From: JBGQAS01 sp964498605
Lineage (GTDB): Bacteria > Chloroflexota > Anaerolineae > Anaerolineales > Anaerolineaceae
Direction of reading: 5' to 3'
Length of the DNA stretch: 64,000 bases
Assembly: GCA_964498605.1 (NCBI GenBank)
Contig: CAZCHK010000003.1
Location: 20,059 to 84,058 of the forward strand
Positions within the stretch are counted from its first letter, which is position 1, and each line of letters opens with the position of its first letter. The notes under the pieces were generated by a model that had not been told where the DNA came from, ran no database searches, and worked only from the letters and a program-made list of their open reading frames with translations. Below are positions 39,503-48,021 of this stretch, one piece after another. Both the position numbers and the translations under genes were made by a program.

Positions 39503-41455
39503 TTACTCACAAGCGTTGCCAATCTCGAACTCTTCAATATGAAACAGCTCGCTGCGTGCGGTCACATCCATCGACATGCCGCACAGGTCAACCCGGCTGA
39601 GGGCCAGGCGCGGGAAGTAGAACAGCGGAATGCTGGGCAGTTCGCTGGCCAGGATGCGTTGCACTTCCCGTTGTTGTTCCAGGGCCTGCTGCGAATAGCG
39701 ATCTCCGCTCATCGCCCGGCTGCAGGCTTCGTCCAGCGCGGTGTTTGTATAACCCATCGTGTTCAAACCGCCGTAGCGCTCTCCCAGCCAGCTGTTGCCT
39801 GCATTGGCAATCTCAGAGGACATATAAATGTAGCACGCCGCCACATTGCCTGAAGCCCAGGCGAATTGGGCCAGGTCGTACTGTCTGCCAAACACCACCC
39901 CGTCTGGTGCCGGCGCGTAGAACTGGCTGCGGGGCATGACATTCACATCCACAGCGATACCGCACTGCCCGAGGTACTCCGCCACGTCCCGGGCTACCTG
40001 CTGACGGATCTCCGCCGGCGAGGTCGACAGCGTCACGCTGAAAGGCGTGCCATCCGCGATGCCGGGGATGCCGGCAGCAATCCGCGGCGTGGCCGGATCA
40101 CCATCGTCATCTGCCCAGCCGGCTGCCTGCAGCAGACGTGCGCCTTCCTCCGGGTCATAGGCGTATTCCGGCAAACCAGGTTCGTACATGGGGTGCTCGG
40201 GCGGAAGGTAGCTGGTTGGCACCTGGGTCAGGTTGCCGTAATGTTCCACCTGGATCTGGTAACGGTTGATGCAGTAAGCGAACGCCCTGCGCACATTCAC
40301 GTCACCGAAGAAATCCGGGCGGTCTCCCTCGGCAGCGCTGTATCCATCGTCGTAGCTGGCGGGGAAAATGTTGAAGTCGAGGTGCTCCCACTGCGGGCCC
40401 AGCCCATGATAGACAATGGCGCTGCCATCTATTTCCCGGTCGCGCATCAGCCCGTAGCCAGTTTCCCAGGCGACGGTCTGGTCGATGATATCGCACTGCC
40501 CCATGTCGAAAGAGATCAGCGCTGAATCGGCCTGCTCGCCGACAAACAGGTAGTGCAGGGTCTCGAATTTGGGCAGGCCTTCGTCCGCGCGGAAGTAGTA
40601 GGGATTTTTCACCAGGGTGATGCGCTCCCCGGCGATCCACTCCTGGATCATGTAGGCGCCCCAGCCCACGGGGTAGCGGTTGGTTTCATCCGCTTCCAGC
40701 AGCTCTTTTGCCGACATCCCTCGCAGGATGTGCTCAGGCAGCGGAAGCCAGAAATAATCGGCGATCTCAGCCGTGACCAGCCCCGGCAGGCTGATCCAGC
40801 GCACTGTCCTGTCGTCCAGGGCCTCGTACGCCTCGGTCTGGTCGATCGGGCGCTTCCAGGCAGGGGTATCCATGCTGGCAGCCACAAGATAGGAAAACAC
40901 GGAATCCTGCGCCGTGAGTATCTCGCCGTCCGACCATGTCACCCCCGACAGCAGCGTGAAAGTCGCCACCAGGCGGTCCATGTTCATTTCAGAGTAACCA
41001 TCATAGACAATCGCGCAATCCAGCGTGGTGCAGCCGCTCGGGTAGACCTCCACGCCTGCGTCCAGCTTCACAGGGTCGCCGTGGATGTTGATCACGATAT
41101 CCCCCGCTTGAACCGGAACGCTCTGGTAGATCAGGTTGTCGTCGGCGGTGCTGGGGATGCGCTCCAAGATAACCGGGACCTGGGTGTAACGCTGCATGTC
41201 CACCGGGCCGTCGTAGATGGCTTCGAGCACGTTCCACATGGCCTGGCTGCTGCTTTCGTAGAAATACAACGATGAAGGTTCAACTCCAAGGCAGATGTTC
41301 AGTTCATGGGGAAGCTCGGTTGTGGCGGTCGGTTGCACGCTCGTCGCGGCCTGCGGCGTCGCAGAATCCGTGTCCATCGCGGCAGGCTTGCACGCGGAGA
41401 GGATCACCGCAAAGAGGATTGTTGATGAGGCGAAAACCAGGCTCAGTTTTTTCAT
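39503..41455 (-). CDS. SBP5-family peptide-binding lipoprotein, normal domain order
   Basis: The protein has 650 residues from the ATG at 41455. A lipobox (ILSAC, Cys22) and a Thr/Gln linker come first. The conserved blocks are in the usual order: FTLLSGVTWSDGEILTAQDSVF near residue 180, then GWGAYMIQEWIAGERITLVKNPYY, and FFGDVNVRRAFAYCINRYQI near residue 400. This is the classical arrangement and gives an internal control for the rotated neighbour. It is longer than E. coli OppA (about 520 residues mature) because of extra loops. It probably works with the adjacent transporter or with another one elsewhere. It is divergent from no gene; rsgA lies upstream on the same strand. Confidence 0.9.
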   Translation of the reverse strand: MKKLSLVFASSTILFAVILSACKPAAMDTDSATPQAATSVQPTATTELPHELNICLGVEPSSLYFYESSSQAMWNVLEAIYDGPVDMQRYTQVPVILERIPSTADDNLIYQSVPVQAGDIVINIHGDPVKLDAGVEVYPSGCTTLDCAIVYDGYSEMNMDRLVATFTLLSGVTWSDGEILTAQDSVFSYLVAASMDTPAWKRPIDQTEAYEALDDRTVRWISLPGLVTAEIADYFWLPLPEHILRGMSAKELLEADETNRYPVGWGAYMIQEWIAGERITLVKNPYYFRADEGLPKFETLHYLFVGEQADSALISFDMGQCDIIDQTVAWETGYGLMRDREIDGSAIVYHGLGPQWEHLDFNIFPASYDDGYSAAEGDRPDFFGDVNVRRAFAYCINRYQIQVEHYGNLTQVPTSYLPPEHPMYEPGLPEYAYDPEEGARLLQAAGWADDDGDPATPRIAAGIPGIADGTPFSVTLSTSPAEIRQQVARDVAEYLGQCGIAVDVNVMPRSQFYAPAPDGVVFGRQYDLAQFAWASGNVAACYIYMSSEIANAGNSWLGERYGGLNTMGYTNTALDEACSRAMSGDRYSQQALEQQREVQRILASELPSIPLFYFPRLALSRVDLCGMSMDVTARSELFHIEEFEIGNACE

Positions 41456-41471
41456 GTTGATCTTTCTACCC

Positions 41472-41477
41472 ATTATA
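41472..41477 (-). promoter_or_regulatory. -10 box upstream of the second binding-protein gene
   Basis: TATAAT on the minus strand lies 16 bp before the ATG at 41455 and just inside the 30-bp gap to rsgA. The -35 region would fall within the end of rsgA. Confidence 0.45.
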
Positions 41478-41484
41478 CAATTTT

Positions 41485-42384
41485 TCATTCTCCACCCAGG
41501 CGCATGCGCAGGTAGGATTCATAACGCTGCGCGGAGATGCGCCCCGATTCAACTGCAGCCATGACCGCGCAGCCCGGTTCGTGGTCATGGCTGCAGTTGC
41601 TGAACTGGCAGTCCTGGACGATACCCCGTATTTCCGGAAAGTAGCCATCCAGTTCTTCGGGCTGGATGTCCCAGAACGATAACGTGCGCAGTCCCGGCAG
41701 ATCCACCACGTAGCCGCCGTCGGCCAGGGGGAACATTTCGCGCACGTTGGTGGTGTGTTTTCCCTTGCTGGTGGATGATTTGACCTCGCTGACCATCAGC
41801 CCCAATCCCGGCTGGATGGCGTTCATCAGGCTTGATTTGCCTACCCCTGACGGGCCCGCGAGCGCGGAGATCTTTCCACTTAACGCCTGGTTCAGTTCGC
41901 GCAGGCCTTTGCCCGTCTTCGCCGATGCGTAGATGACGGGATAACCCAGTGTGTTGTAGATTCCAAAGATCTTCCTGGCTTTGCGTTCGTTGGCCAGGTC
42001 CAGCTTGTTTGCCACGATCATGGCGGGAAGGCGCTGCTTTTCACAAATGATCAGGAACCTGTCGAGCATGCGCAAATGCGGTTCAGGCTGAGCGCAGGCA
42101 AACACCAGGACAACCTGGTCGGGGTTTGCCAGCAGCACCTGCATGTAATCCTCGCCCGGGCGGGGATCCCTGCGCACCAGCGCCGTGACGCGCGGTCGGA
42201 TGGCCTCGATCACACCACTGCCATCCGGCAGGAGGGTGAAATCGACCCGGTCGCCCACGGCGATGAAATCCGTGTGCCGGTGCAGTCTCTTCAATTTCCC
42301 GCGTATGCCGCAGACGATCGTCTGCGGTGCGGCATGGACGGAATAGAATCCCGATTGCAGCCGTGTAACCCAGCCTGATGGCAT
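41485..42384 (-). CDS. rsgA: Ribosome small-subunit-dependent GTPase A
   Basis: The protein has 299 residues. An N-terminal OB-fold region is followed by the circularly permuted GTPase typical of RsgA, with motif order G4 (VANKLDL), G1 (AGPSGVGKSSLMNA) and G3 (VVDLPGLRTL). The C-terminal zinc site is CQFSNCSHDHEPGC. It acts in late 30S maturation. It follows the PBP gene after 20 bp, so the two are co-transcribed. The G4 before G1 order is the normal family feature and is not an anomaly. Confidence 0.95.
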   Translation of the reverse strand: MPSGWVTRLQSGFYSVHAAPQTIVCGIRGKLKRLHRHTDFIAVGDRVDFTLLPDGSGVIEAIRPRVTALVRRDPRPGEDYMQVLLANPDQVVLVFACAQPEPHLRMLDRFLIICEKQRLPAMIVANKLDLANERKARKIFGIYNTLGYPVIYASAKTGKGLRELNQALSGKISALAGPSGVGKSSLMNAIQPGLGLMVSEVKSSTSKGKHTTNVREMFPLADGGYVVDLPGLRTLSFWDIQPEELDGYFPEIRGIVQDCQFSNCSHDHEPGCAVMAAVESGRISAQRYESYLRMRLGGE

Positions 42385-42404
42385 ACTAATCCTGGTTCAT
42401 CCTT

Positions 42405-44606
42405 TCAGGGTGTGTCCGTTCCAAGGGGAGTGGGAGTGCGCGTGATGTACAGTGAACTTTCCCAGGGGTACTGGGTCAGCGACTGACCGAAATAGGATTC
42501 GATGATGCGCCGGAAGATCGGCGCGCCAATTTCCGACCCTTCGCCGCCATTCTCCACGATCACCACCACGGCGATATCCGGCAGGCTGGGATTCTGAGCT
42601 TTGGAATAGCCGGCAAACCAGGCGTGCGAAGTCAATCCTCCGCCCACGCTGGCGGTGCCCGTCTTGCCCACCACAGGGATGGTCAGCCCGAAAAACTTTT
42701 GATAGGCGGTCCCGCGGCGGTTATTGATGACCAGAGACATGGCATCCTGGAGCGCCTCCAGCGTGTCCTGGCTGATGGGCAGCGTGTTGCGCTCTTCTAG
42801 GGCATACTGTAGACTGACATCGCCGTTGGGCTTGACGATCTTCTCAATCACCTGGGGCCGGTACAGCGTTCCGCCGTTGGCGATCGCCGCGATGAAATCC
42901 GCCACCTGCAGCGGCGTGACGAGCATCTCGCCCTGCCCGATGCCCTGCTGCACAGCATCGCCGTCCGTGGCAGGGATGGGGATATTGCCGGTCACCTCAG
43001 CCACCTGCCCGATCCCGGTGGCGGAGCCCAGCCCAAAACCCAGCGCCATGTTGGCCAGGTAGGTGTTGCCCATCTGACGGAACAGGTCCAGGCCGATATG
43101 GTAGAAGTAAGGATTGCAGGAACGCATCAATCCCTCCGGCAGGGTCAGCACGCCGCTGGCTGCCACTTCTTTCTCCTTGGTCCAGTCATAAAAGATTGCC
43201 CCGGGCAGCTCCGTGAATTCGTACTGGCAGTCATAAGTGGTCTGCGTGGTATACAAACCGCTCTCCAGGGCCGCCGCCATGGTGACGACCTTGAAAACCG
43301 AGCCCAGCGGGTAGGCGCTTTGGGTCGCCCTGTTCAGCAGCCGGTTGCTGCCGTCGTTCAGCTGGTCTGCCAGCAACTCGGCGCTGTTGCGGTTATCGGT
43401 TGTAAAGAGGTTCGGATCAAGGCTGGGAGACGAAGCCATCGCCAGTACGCGCCCGGTGCTGACCTCCATGACGACTGCCGCCCCGGTGAAACCAAGAATG
43501 GCGCGCTGCGCGGCAATCTGCAGGTCGCGGTCCAGGGTGGTGTAGATGTTCTGCGAAGGTGAAGCGTCCTTCTGGGCGATGCGGGTCAGGATCGTGCCGT
43601 CCGGTCCGACCACGTACAGGGACGCGCTCGGGCTTCCCGCCAGGTAATCCTCCCCCCAGCGCTCCAGGCCAGCCGCGCCGACCTTCTCATCGCCGGCATA
43701 CCCCTTGCGCCGGTACTCGTCCATCTGCTCAGGAAAGATGGACAGAATGTAACCGACCACCTGCGGCGCCACGCCGTTCAATTCATAAAACCGCCCGCTG
43801 TACTGGGTCATTTGCAGCCCGTCCAGCCCGGAGAGCGTTTCGTATCTCTCCTGCACATCGATGGAGGACGCTTCGCCGATCGCCACGTACCAGTTGGGAT
43901 TGGCCGCCTCGATGACAGCGCGAATGTTCGGTTGGGTCAGGCCGGTCAACCGGGAGAGCTGGTAAACCAGTTCGCCTTCCTCGTCCGGATTGATTTCCAC
44001 GGGAACCACCCCCAGCGCGACCGCGTTCGTGCTGGTGGCGATCATCTGCCCGTTGCGGTCATAGATGTTTGCGCGTGAAGGCCAGGTCACGTTCAGCGCC
44101 AGCCTGTTCCCGCCGCGCAGTTCCGGCAGGATCAGCCCCTCTTCCCACTCGATCTTCCAGCTTCCGCTCTCCATGATCAGCTGCATTTCCAGGTCGCGCT
44201 CGATATCCCCCATGAGATTGGTATGATACACGACATGGTAGGCGACTTTAGCAGAAGTTGTATATTTTAATGTAGAGAGAACGCTCACTTCAATGTCATT
44301 CAGGGTCATGTTGTACGAAGCGGTCTCGTACATGCTTTTAAACTCCTCCTCGGTGTACGCGTCGCGGCTGGTTCCGCTGATCAGCGCGTACATGCCCGCG
44401 TAATCGCCCTGCTGCCATTTTTCTAGAAAACCTGTGGCGGTATCCACGGCGTCCGGGGCTGGCGTGACATTCACCACGGGAGAAGGCAGCGTGCCGTCCG
44501 CCGGCGGGGTGACCCCAACCACGGGCGTGCCATCCGGACCTGAAGACGGCGTGCAGGCGGTAAAAATCAAAACAAATGACAGACTGATGATGAGTATTTT
44601 TTTCAT
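42405..44606 (-). CDS. Class B penicillin-binding protein anchored as a lipoprotein
   Basis: The protein has 733 residues. The N-terminus MKKILIISLSFVLIFTACTP has a lipobox (FTAC, Cys18) in place of the usual uncleaved TM anchor of class B PBPs. An NTF2-like/MecA_N domain (about 55-150) is followed by the dimerisation domain and a transpeptidase. The active-site motifs are SVFK (Ser about 436), SCN and KTGTAS (about 647), all intact. It cross-links peptidoglycan. It forms an operon with rsgA. Penicillin-resistant PBP2a-like proteins share the NTF2-like domain, but nothing here shows resistance. Confidence 0.92.
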   Translation of the reverse strand: MKKILIISLSFVLIFTACTPSSGPDGTPVVGVTPPADGTLPSPVVNVTPAPDAVDTATGFLEKWQQGDYAGMYALISGTSRDAYTEEEFKSMYETASYNMTLNDIEVSVLSTLKYTTSAKVAYHVVYHTNLMGDIERDLEMQLIMESGSWKIEWEEGLILPELRGGNRLALNVTWPSRANIYDRNGQMIATSTNAVALGVVPVEINPDEEGELVYQLSRLTGLTQPNIRAVIEAANPNWYVAIGEASSIDVQERYETLSGLDGLQMTQYSGRFYELNGVAPQVVGYILSIFPEQMDEYRRKGYAGDEKVGAAGLERWGEDYLAGSPSASLYVVGPDGTILTRIAQKDASPSQNIYTTLDRDLQIAAQRAILGFTGAAVVMEVSTGRVLAMASSPSLDPNLFTTDNRNSAELLADQLNDGSNRLLNRATQSAYPLGSVFKVVTMAAALESGLYTTQTTYDCQYEFTELPGAIFYDWTKEKEVAASGVLTLPEGLMRSCNPYFYHIGLDLFRQMGNTYLANMALGFGLGSATGIGQVAEVTGNIPIPATDGDAVQQGIGQGEMLVTPLQVADFIAAIANGGTLYRPQVIEKIVKPNGDVSLQYALEERNTLPISQDTLEALQDAMSLVINNRRGTAYQKFFGLTIPVVGKTGTASVGGGLTSHAWFAGYSKAQNPSLPDIAVVVIVENGGEGSEIGAPIFRRIIESYFGQSLTQYPWESSLYITRTPTPLGTDTP

Positions 44607-44629
44607 TCGTCCTCCCGGTCGCCCAGGTC

Positions 44630-45274
44630 CTATCCTATGTCCTCTCCGCTCAGAACGCGTGAGGTGATCGAGCAGTCATAATGCAGATGGCGCTGGCAGA
44701 TTGATCGAACATCGGCCTTAATGTCTACCTCAAATTCCCGCAGTCCGCGCTTCAAGTGGCACATGGGGAGCCCCATCACGTTGGCCATGCATCCGTGAAA
44801 ATCCTCCGCTGGGTGAAATCCGCTGTGCTGGATGGCGTAGGCGCCAGCTTTATCCAGCGGGTCGCCGCTGTTGACATATTCGTCCAGTTCTTCATCCGAA
44901 AAATCACGCATGACCACTTCGGATGTGCACAACTGTCCCGTGCTGCGACCCTGCCTTGAATGCAGCCACAACGAGGTAAGCACCTGGTGGGATTTCCCTC
45001 GCAGTAGTGCCAGCATCCTGCGCGCATCATCCCTGTTGAGCGGTTTACCCAGGATCATGTCCTGAAAGACGACGATGGTGTCAGCTCCCAGGCGGAGATG
45101 CTCGCTATCCGGGTCAGTGGCTGCTTTGGCGCGCGAAACACGATCGACGTAGTCCAGGGGAGCCTCTCCATCGCGCGGCGTTTCGTCAATTTGCGCTGGT
45201 TCCGCGATGTAGCGCACTCCCAGCCAGTTCAGCATTTCTCTGCGGCGGGGCGAGTTGCTTGCCAGAATGAGCAT
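44630..45274 (-). CDS. maf: Maf-family nucleotide pyrophosphatase
   Basis: The protein has 214 residues from the ATG at 45274 (MLILASNSPRRREMLNWLGV). The Maf signature SNSPRRREML, the LGADTIVVFQDMILGKP block and YVNSGDPLDKAGAYAIQ are present. Maf proteins hydrolyse dTTP, UTP or modified nucleotides. The protein carries a short C-terminal extension. A TACAAT box lies eight bases upstream of the start with no Shine-Dalgarno, so the leader is absent or very short. It is divergent from the FHA gene. Confidence 0.9.
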   Translation of the reverse strand: MLILASNSPRRREMLNWLGVRYIAEPAQIDETPRDGEAPLDYVDRVSRAKAATDPDSEHLRLGADTIVVFQDMILGKPLNRDDARRMLALLRGKSHQVLTSLWLHSRQGRSTGQLCTSEVVMRDFSDEELDEYVNSGDPLDKAGAYAIQHSGFHPAEDFHGCMANVMGLPMCHLKRGLREFEVDIKADVRSICQRHLHYDCSITSRVLSGEDIG

Positions 45275-45282
45275 AATCCAAA

Positions 45283-45288
45283 ATTGTA
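45283..45288 (-). promoter_or_regulatory. -10 box of maf
   Basis: TACAAT on the minus strand is followed by eight bases and the maf ATG. This leaves no room for a ribosome-binding site. Confidence 0.45.
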
Positions 45289-45329
45289 ACATACACTGCT
45301 GGGGGTGGAGCGAGTGCGAATATTTCGTT

Positions 45330-45335
45330 TACAAT
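45330..45335 (+). promoter_or_regulatory. -10 box of leaderless promoter (FHA-PP2C operon)
   Basis: TACAAT is followed by six bases (AGGAAC) and the ATG at 45342. The AGGA is too close to the start to be a normal ribosome site if transcription begins at the ATG. Confidence 0.5.
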
Positions 45336-45341
45336 AGGAAC

Positions 45342-47213
45342 ATGAGGATTTGTGCGCGAAAACTTGTACAGGCCACATCCGTGCTGATCGGCCTTCTCGT
45401 GCTGCTTTCGATCCCGGCATCAGGCCTGGCGGCCAATCCGCCCGACAGCACCATCGCCATCGCCTCCCTGAAAACAGATGATTTCCCGCTCATGCGTTTG
45501 CGGTTCACTCCGCGCGCGGCGGACAGAACCGTTGTGAAAAATCTTACCATCGATGATGTATATTTGATCGAAGACGGCCTCGAGCGTGTCCTTGAACGCA
45601 TGGCGCTCATCGAACCCGGCCTCCAGGTGATCATTGCCCTCAATCCCGGCGAGGCGATCAACTACTACGTCGGCGGGACGACCCGCTACGCCAATCTGCG
45701 TGCCGCGCTACAGTCATTTCTATCGGCGCAGGCAGATCGCGATAAGGATGATTTCAGCCTGGTGATCGCGTCCGAAGCACTGGCCGCGCGCGCTGGCGAT
45801 CCTGCCGAGATCAGCTCTCTGCTGGCAGATTACAATCCCGCCTGGGCGGCGATGACCCCCTCGCTGGACAGCCTCAGCGCAGCGCTGGACCTGTGCAACA
45901 CACCAAATCCGCGCGCGGACATGCAGCGCGTCATTCTCTACATCACGCCCATCAGCGGGGAAAACACTCTCGCGGATCTGAGAATGTTGACCCATCGCGC
46001 GGTCAGCGCCGGCGTGCGCGTCTTTGTGTGGCTGGTGGCATACAACACATCCCAATCCTCGCCTGAGACTGCCGCGCTGGAAGAGCTGGCCCATCGCACG
46101 AACGGGGAATTCTTCTTCTACACGGGCGTGGAATCCCTGCCGGATCCGGATGCCTGGTTTGAACCCTGGCGAAGTTTCTATTCCGCGGAGTACCTATCCG
46201 CCATTGACGAAAGCGGGACGCACAGCCTCGTGATCGGCACGCGGGATGAGGGTGGTAGCATCCAATCCGCTCCAATTACATTCGATCTAAACATCCAGGC
46301 ACCCATCGCCAGTTTCGTCAACCCGCCCCAAAGCATCATCCGCACGCAGGTGGCAAACCAGCCGCTGGAAGAACTGCGCCTGGATTATCTGATACAATTT
46401 CCCGACGGTTATGCCCGCGAGATCCGCAGCGTCAGCCTGCTGGTGGACGGCGAGCAAACCCTGACGGATATCGATGAACCCTTTGATCAGTTTCTTTGGT
46501 CCCCCCCTGCCGATCCGCTGGCCGAATCTCACACGCTTCAGCTTCGCGTCACGGACAGCCTGGGGCTCACCTCGAACAGTCCTGTGGTCGACATCGCCAT
46601 CGAGCTGCAAACAGCCGCTCGCACCATGGTACAGCAGTGGTTCGCCAGTTTCAGGGGGACGCGCTTGATCATCTTCATCGCGGTTGTCCTTTCGGCTGCC
46701 GCGCTGGTCACCGTACTGGTCCTGTCCAGCCGCGGGTATCGTCTCCGTCTTGGAAAAAGGCCTTCCCGGAAAGATCAGCGCGACCCGCTCAAGCAGCAGG
46801 TGCCCATTGGGATCGAGCCGGAGAAAAAGACCTCCCCCCCCATGATCAAACCTCCCCTTGCCGGCAACAGCAGCTACGCCCAACTCGTGCCGCTGACCAG
46901 CGTCGGGCAAACCAACGCCCTGATCAAACCTTTTCCGTTATCACGCGCAGAGCACGTGATCGGATCGGATGCCAAGCTGGTCGACATCCTGGTCAAGTCG
47001 ACCAGCGTGGAGCCCGTTCATTCCCGCATCACGTACAAAGGCGAGTCGGGTGTCTTTGTGGCTGACTGCCGCACCAAAACAGGCACCTGGGTGAATTACG
47101 CGCCCGTCTCAGAAGCAGGTACGCGCCTGGAACACAATGACATCGTTTCATTTGGGAAGATCGCCTACCGCTTTGAGCTGATCCGCCAGCCAGCCGGAAG
47201 CAACCCGATCTGA
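45342..47213 (+). CDS. Membrane protein with extracytoplasmic VWA-like and cytoplasmic FHA domains
   Basis: The protein has 623 residues. A signal peptide (cleavage near Ala30) leads into a VWA-like domain (LQVIIALNPGEAINYY, RVILYITPISGENTLAD, AGVRVFVWLVAYN). Ig-like segments follow at about 300-430. A TM helix lies at about 442-463, a basic linker follows, and an FHA domain occupies about 530-616 (EHVIGSDAKLVDILV, VHSRITYKGESGVFVAD, GTWVNYAPV). FHA binds phosphothreonine. The PP2C phosphatase gene follows after 7 bp, so the pair likely forms a Ser/Thr phospho-signalling module with an outside sensor part. The outside ligand is unknown. Confidence 0.82.
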   Translation: MRICARKLVQATSVLIGLLVLLSIPASGLAANPPDSTIAIASLKTDDFPLMRLRFTPRAADRTVVKNLTIDDVYLIEDGLERVLERMALIEPGLQVIIALNPGEAINYYVGGTTRYANLRAALQSFLSAQADRDKDDFSLVIASEALAARAGDPAEISSLLADYNPAWAAMTPSLDSLSAALDLCNTPNPRADMQRVILYITPISGENTLADLRMLTHRAVSAGVRVFVWLVAYNTSQSSPETAALEELAHRTNGEFFFYTGVESLPDPDAWFEPWRSFYSAEYLSAIDESGTHSLVIGTRDEGGSIQSAPITFDLNIQAPIASFVNPPQSIIRTQVANQPLEELRLDYLIQFPDGYAREIRSVSLLVDGEQTLTDIDEPFDQFLWSPPADPLAESHTLQLRVTDSLGLTSNSPVVDIAIELQTAARTMVQQWFASFRGTRLIIFIAVVLSAAALVTVLVLSSRGYRLRLGKRPSRKDQRDPLKQQVPIGIEPEKKTSPPMIKPPLAGNSSYAQLVPLTSVGQTNALIKPFPLSRAEHVIGSDAKLVDILVKSTSVEPVHSRITYKGESGVFVADCRTKTGTWVNYAPVSEAGTRLEHNDIVSFGKIAYRFELIRQPAGSNPI

Positions 47214-47220
47214 AAACCTC

Positions 47221-48021
47221 ATGAAGAAAACCATCCAATCCCCTTACCCGGTCCATGCCGCGACGCATGCCGGGATGAGCGGAAAATCCAACGAGGACGC
47301 GTTTGGTTACCGTGTTTTCGCGCGAGACGGCCGGGCTCCTGCCCTGGCATGCGTCGTGGCGGACGGCATCGGCGGGCACCGCGCCGGGGAAGTGGCGTCT
47401 GCCATGGCTGTTGAGTCCATCCTGGATCACCTATCCCAAATTCCCGAAAGGAAACCGATCACCCTGTGCCGACACGCGGTCGAACACGCCAGCGAAACGA
47501 TCCTCCGGCGGGGCAGGGAGAATTGTCAACAATCAGGTATGGGCACGACCTGCGCGCTGATATGGCTTCAGGAGCGCAGGCTCTTCACCGCCCACCTGGG
47601 AGACTCTCGAATATACCTGTATCGAAGCAGCAGGTTGTCCCAGCTGAGCACCGACCATTCCTGGGTACAGGATGCCATTGAAAATGGATTGTTGGACCCC
47701 GGCACCGGTCGCGATCACCCCCACGCTCATATCATCCGGCGCTACCTTGGCTCCGATCCGCCTTCAGAAGTGGACTGCCGCATGCGGTCTCCCTCCCGTC
47801 CCGGATCATGCCCGCACGAACCCAGGCGGGGCCTCGCGCTGAAACAGGACGACCTCGTGCTGGTCTGCTCTGACGGTCTGACCGACATGATCACGGATGA
47901 GGAAATTGAAAAAATACTGGGCGAGAACAAACCGCGCGCAGCGTGCAGTAAATTGATCGCGGCGGCCAATGCGCGTGGCGGCTTCGACAACATCACGGTG
48001 CTTCTCGTGCAGGTTCCTTAG
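47221..48021 (+). CDS. PP2C-family Ser/Thr protein phosphatase
   Basis: The protein has 266 residues. PP2C metal-site motifs are present: SNEDAFGY, VVADGIGGHRAGEVAS, MGTTCALIWL, HLGDSRIYLYR, VLVCSDGLTDMITDEE and FDNITVLLV. An extra stretch after residue 175 (RMRSPSRPGSCPHEPRRG) is a low-complexity insert before the second half of the fold. It should remove phosphate from Ser/Thr, countering a kinase. It is co-transcribed with the FHA gene. The end overlaps the convergent kinase gene by 4 bp. Confidence 0.9.
   Translation: MKKTIQSPYPVHAATHAGMSGKSNEDAFGYRVFARDGRAPALACVVADGIGGHRAGEVASAMAVESILDHLSQIPERKPITLCRHAVEHASETILRRGRENCQQSGMGTTCALIWLQERRLFTAHLGDSRIYLYRSSRLSQLSTDHSWVQDAIENGLLDPGTGRDHPHAHIIRRYLGSDPPSEVDCRMRSPSRPGSCPHEPRRGLALKQDDLVLVCSDGLTDMITDEEIEKILGENKPRAACSKLIAAANARGGFDNITVLLVQVP

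Noticed and set aside
41485..42384. G4-G1-G3 order in the RsgA GTPase as a further circular permutant
   Set aside because: This order is the normal state of the RsgA/YjeQ family and is not unusual.
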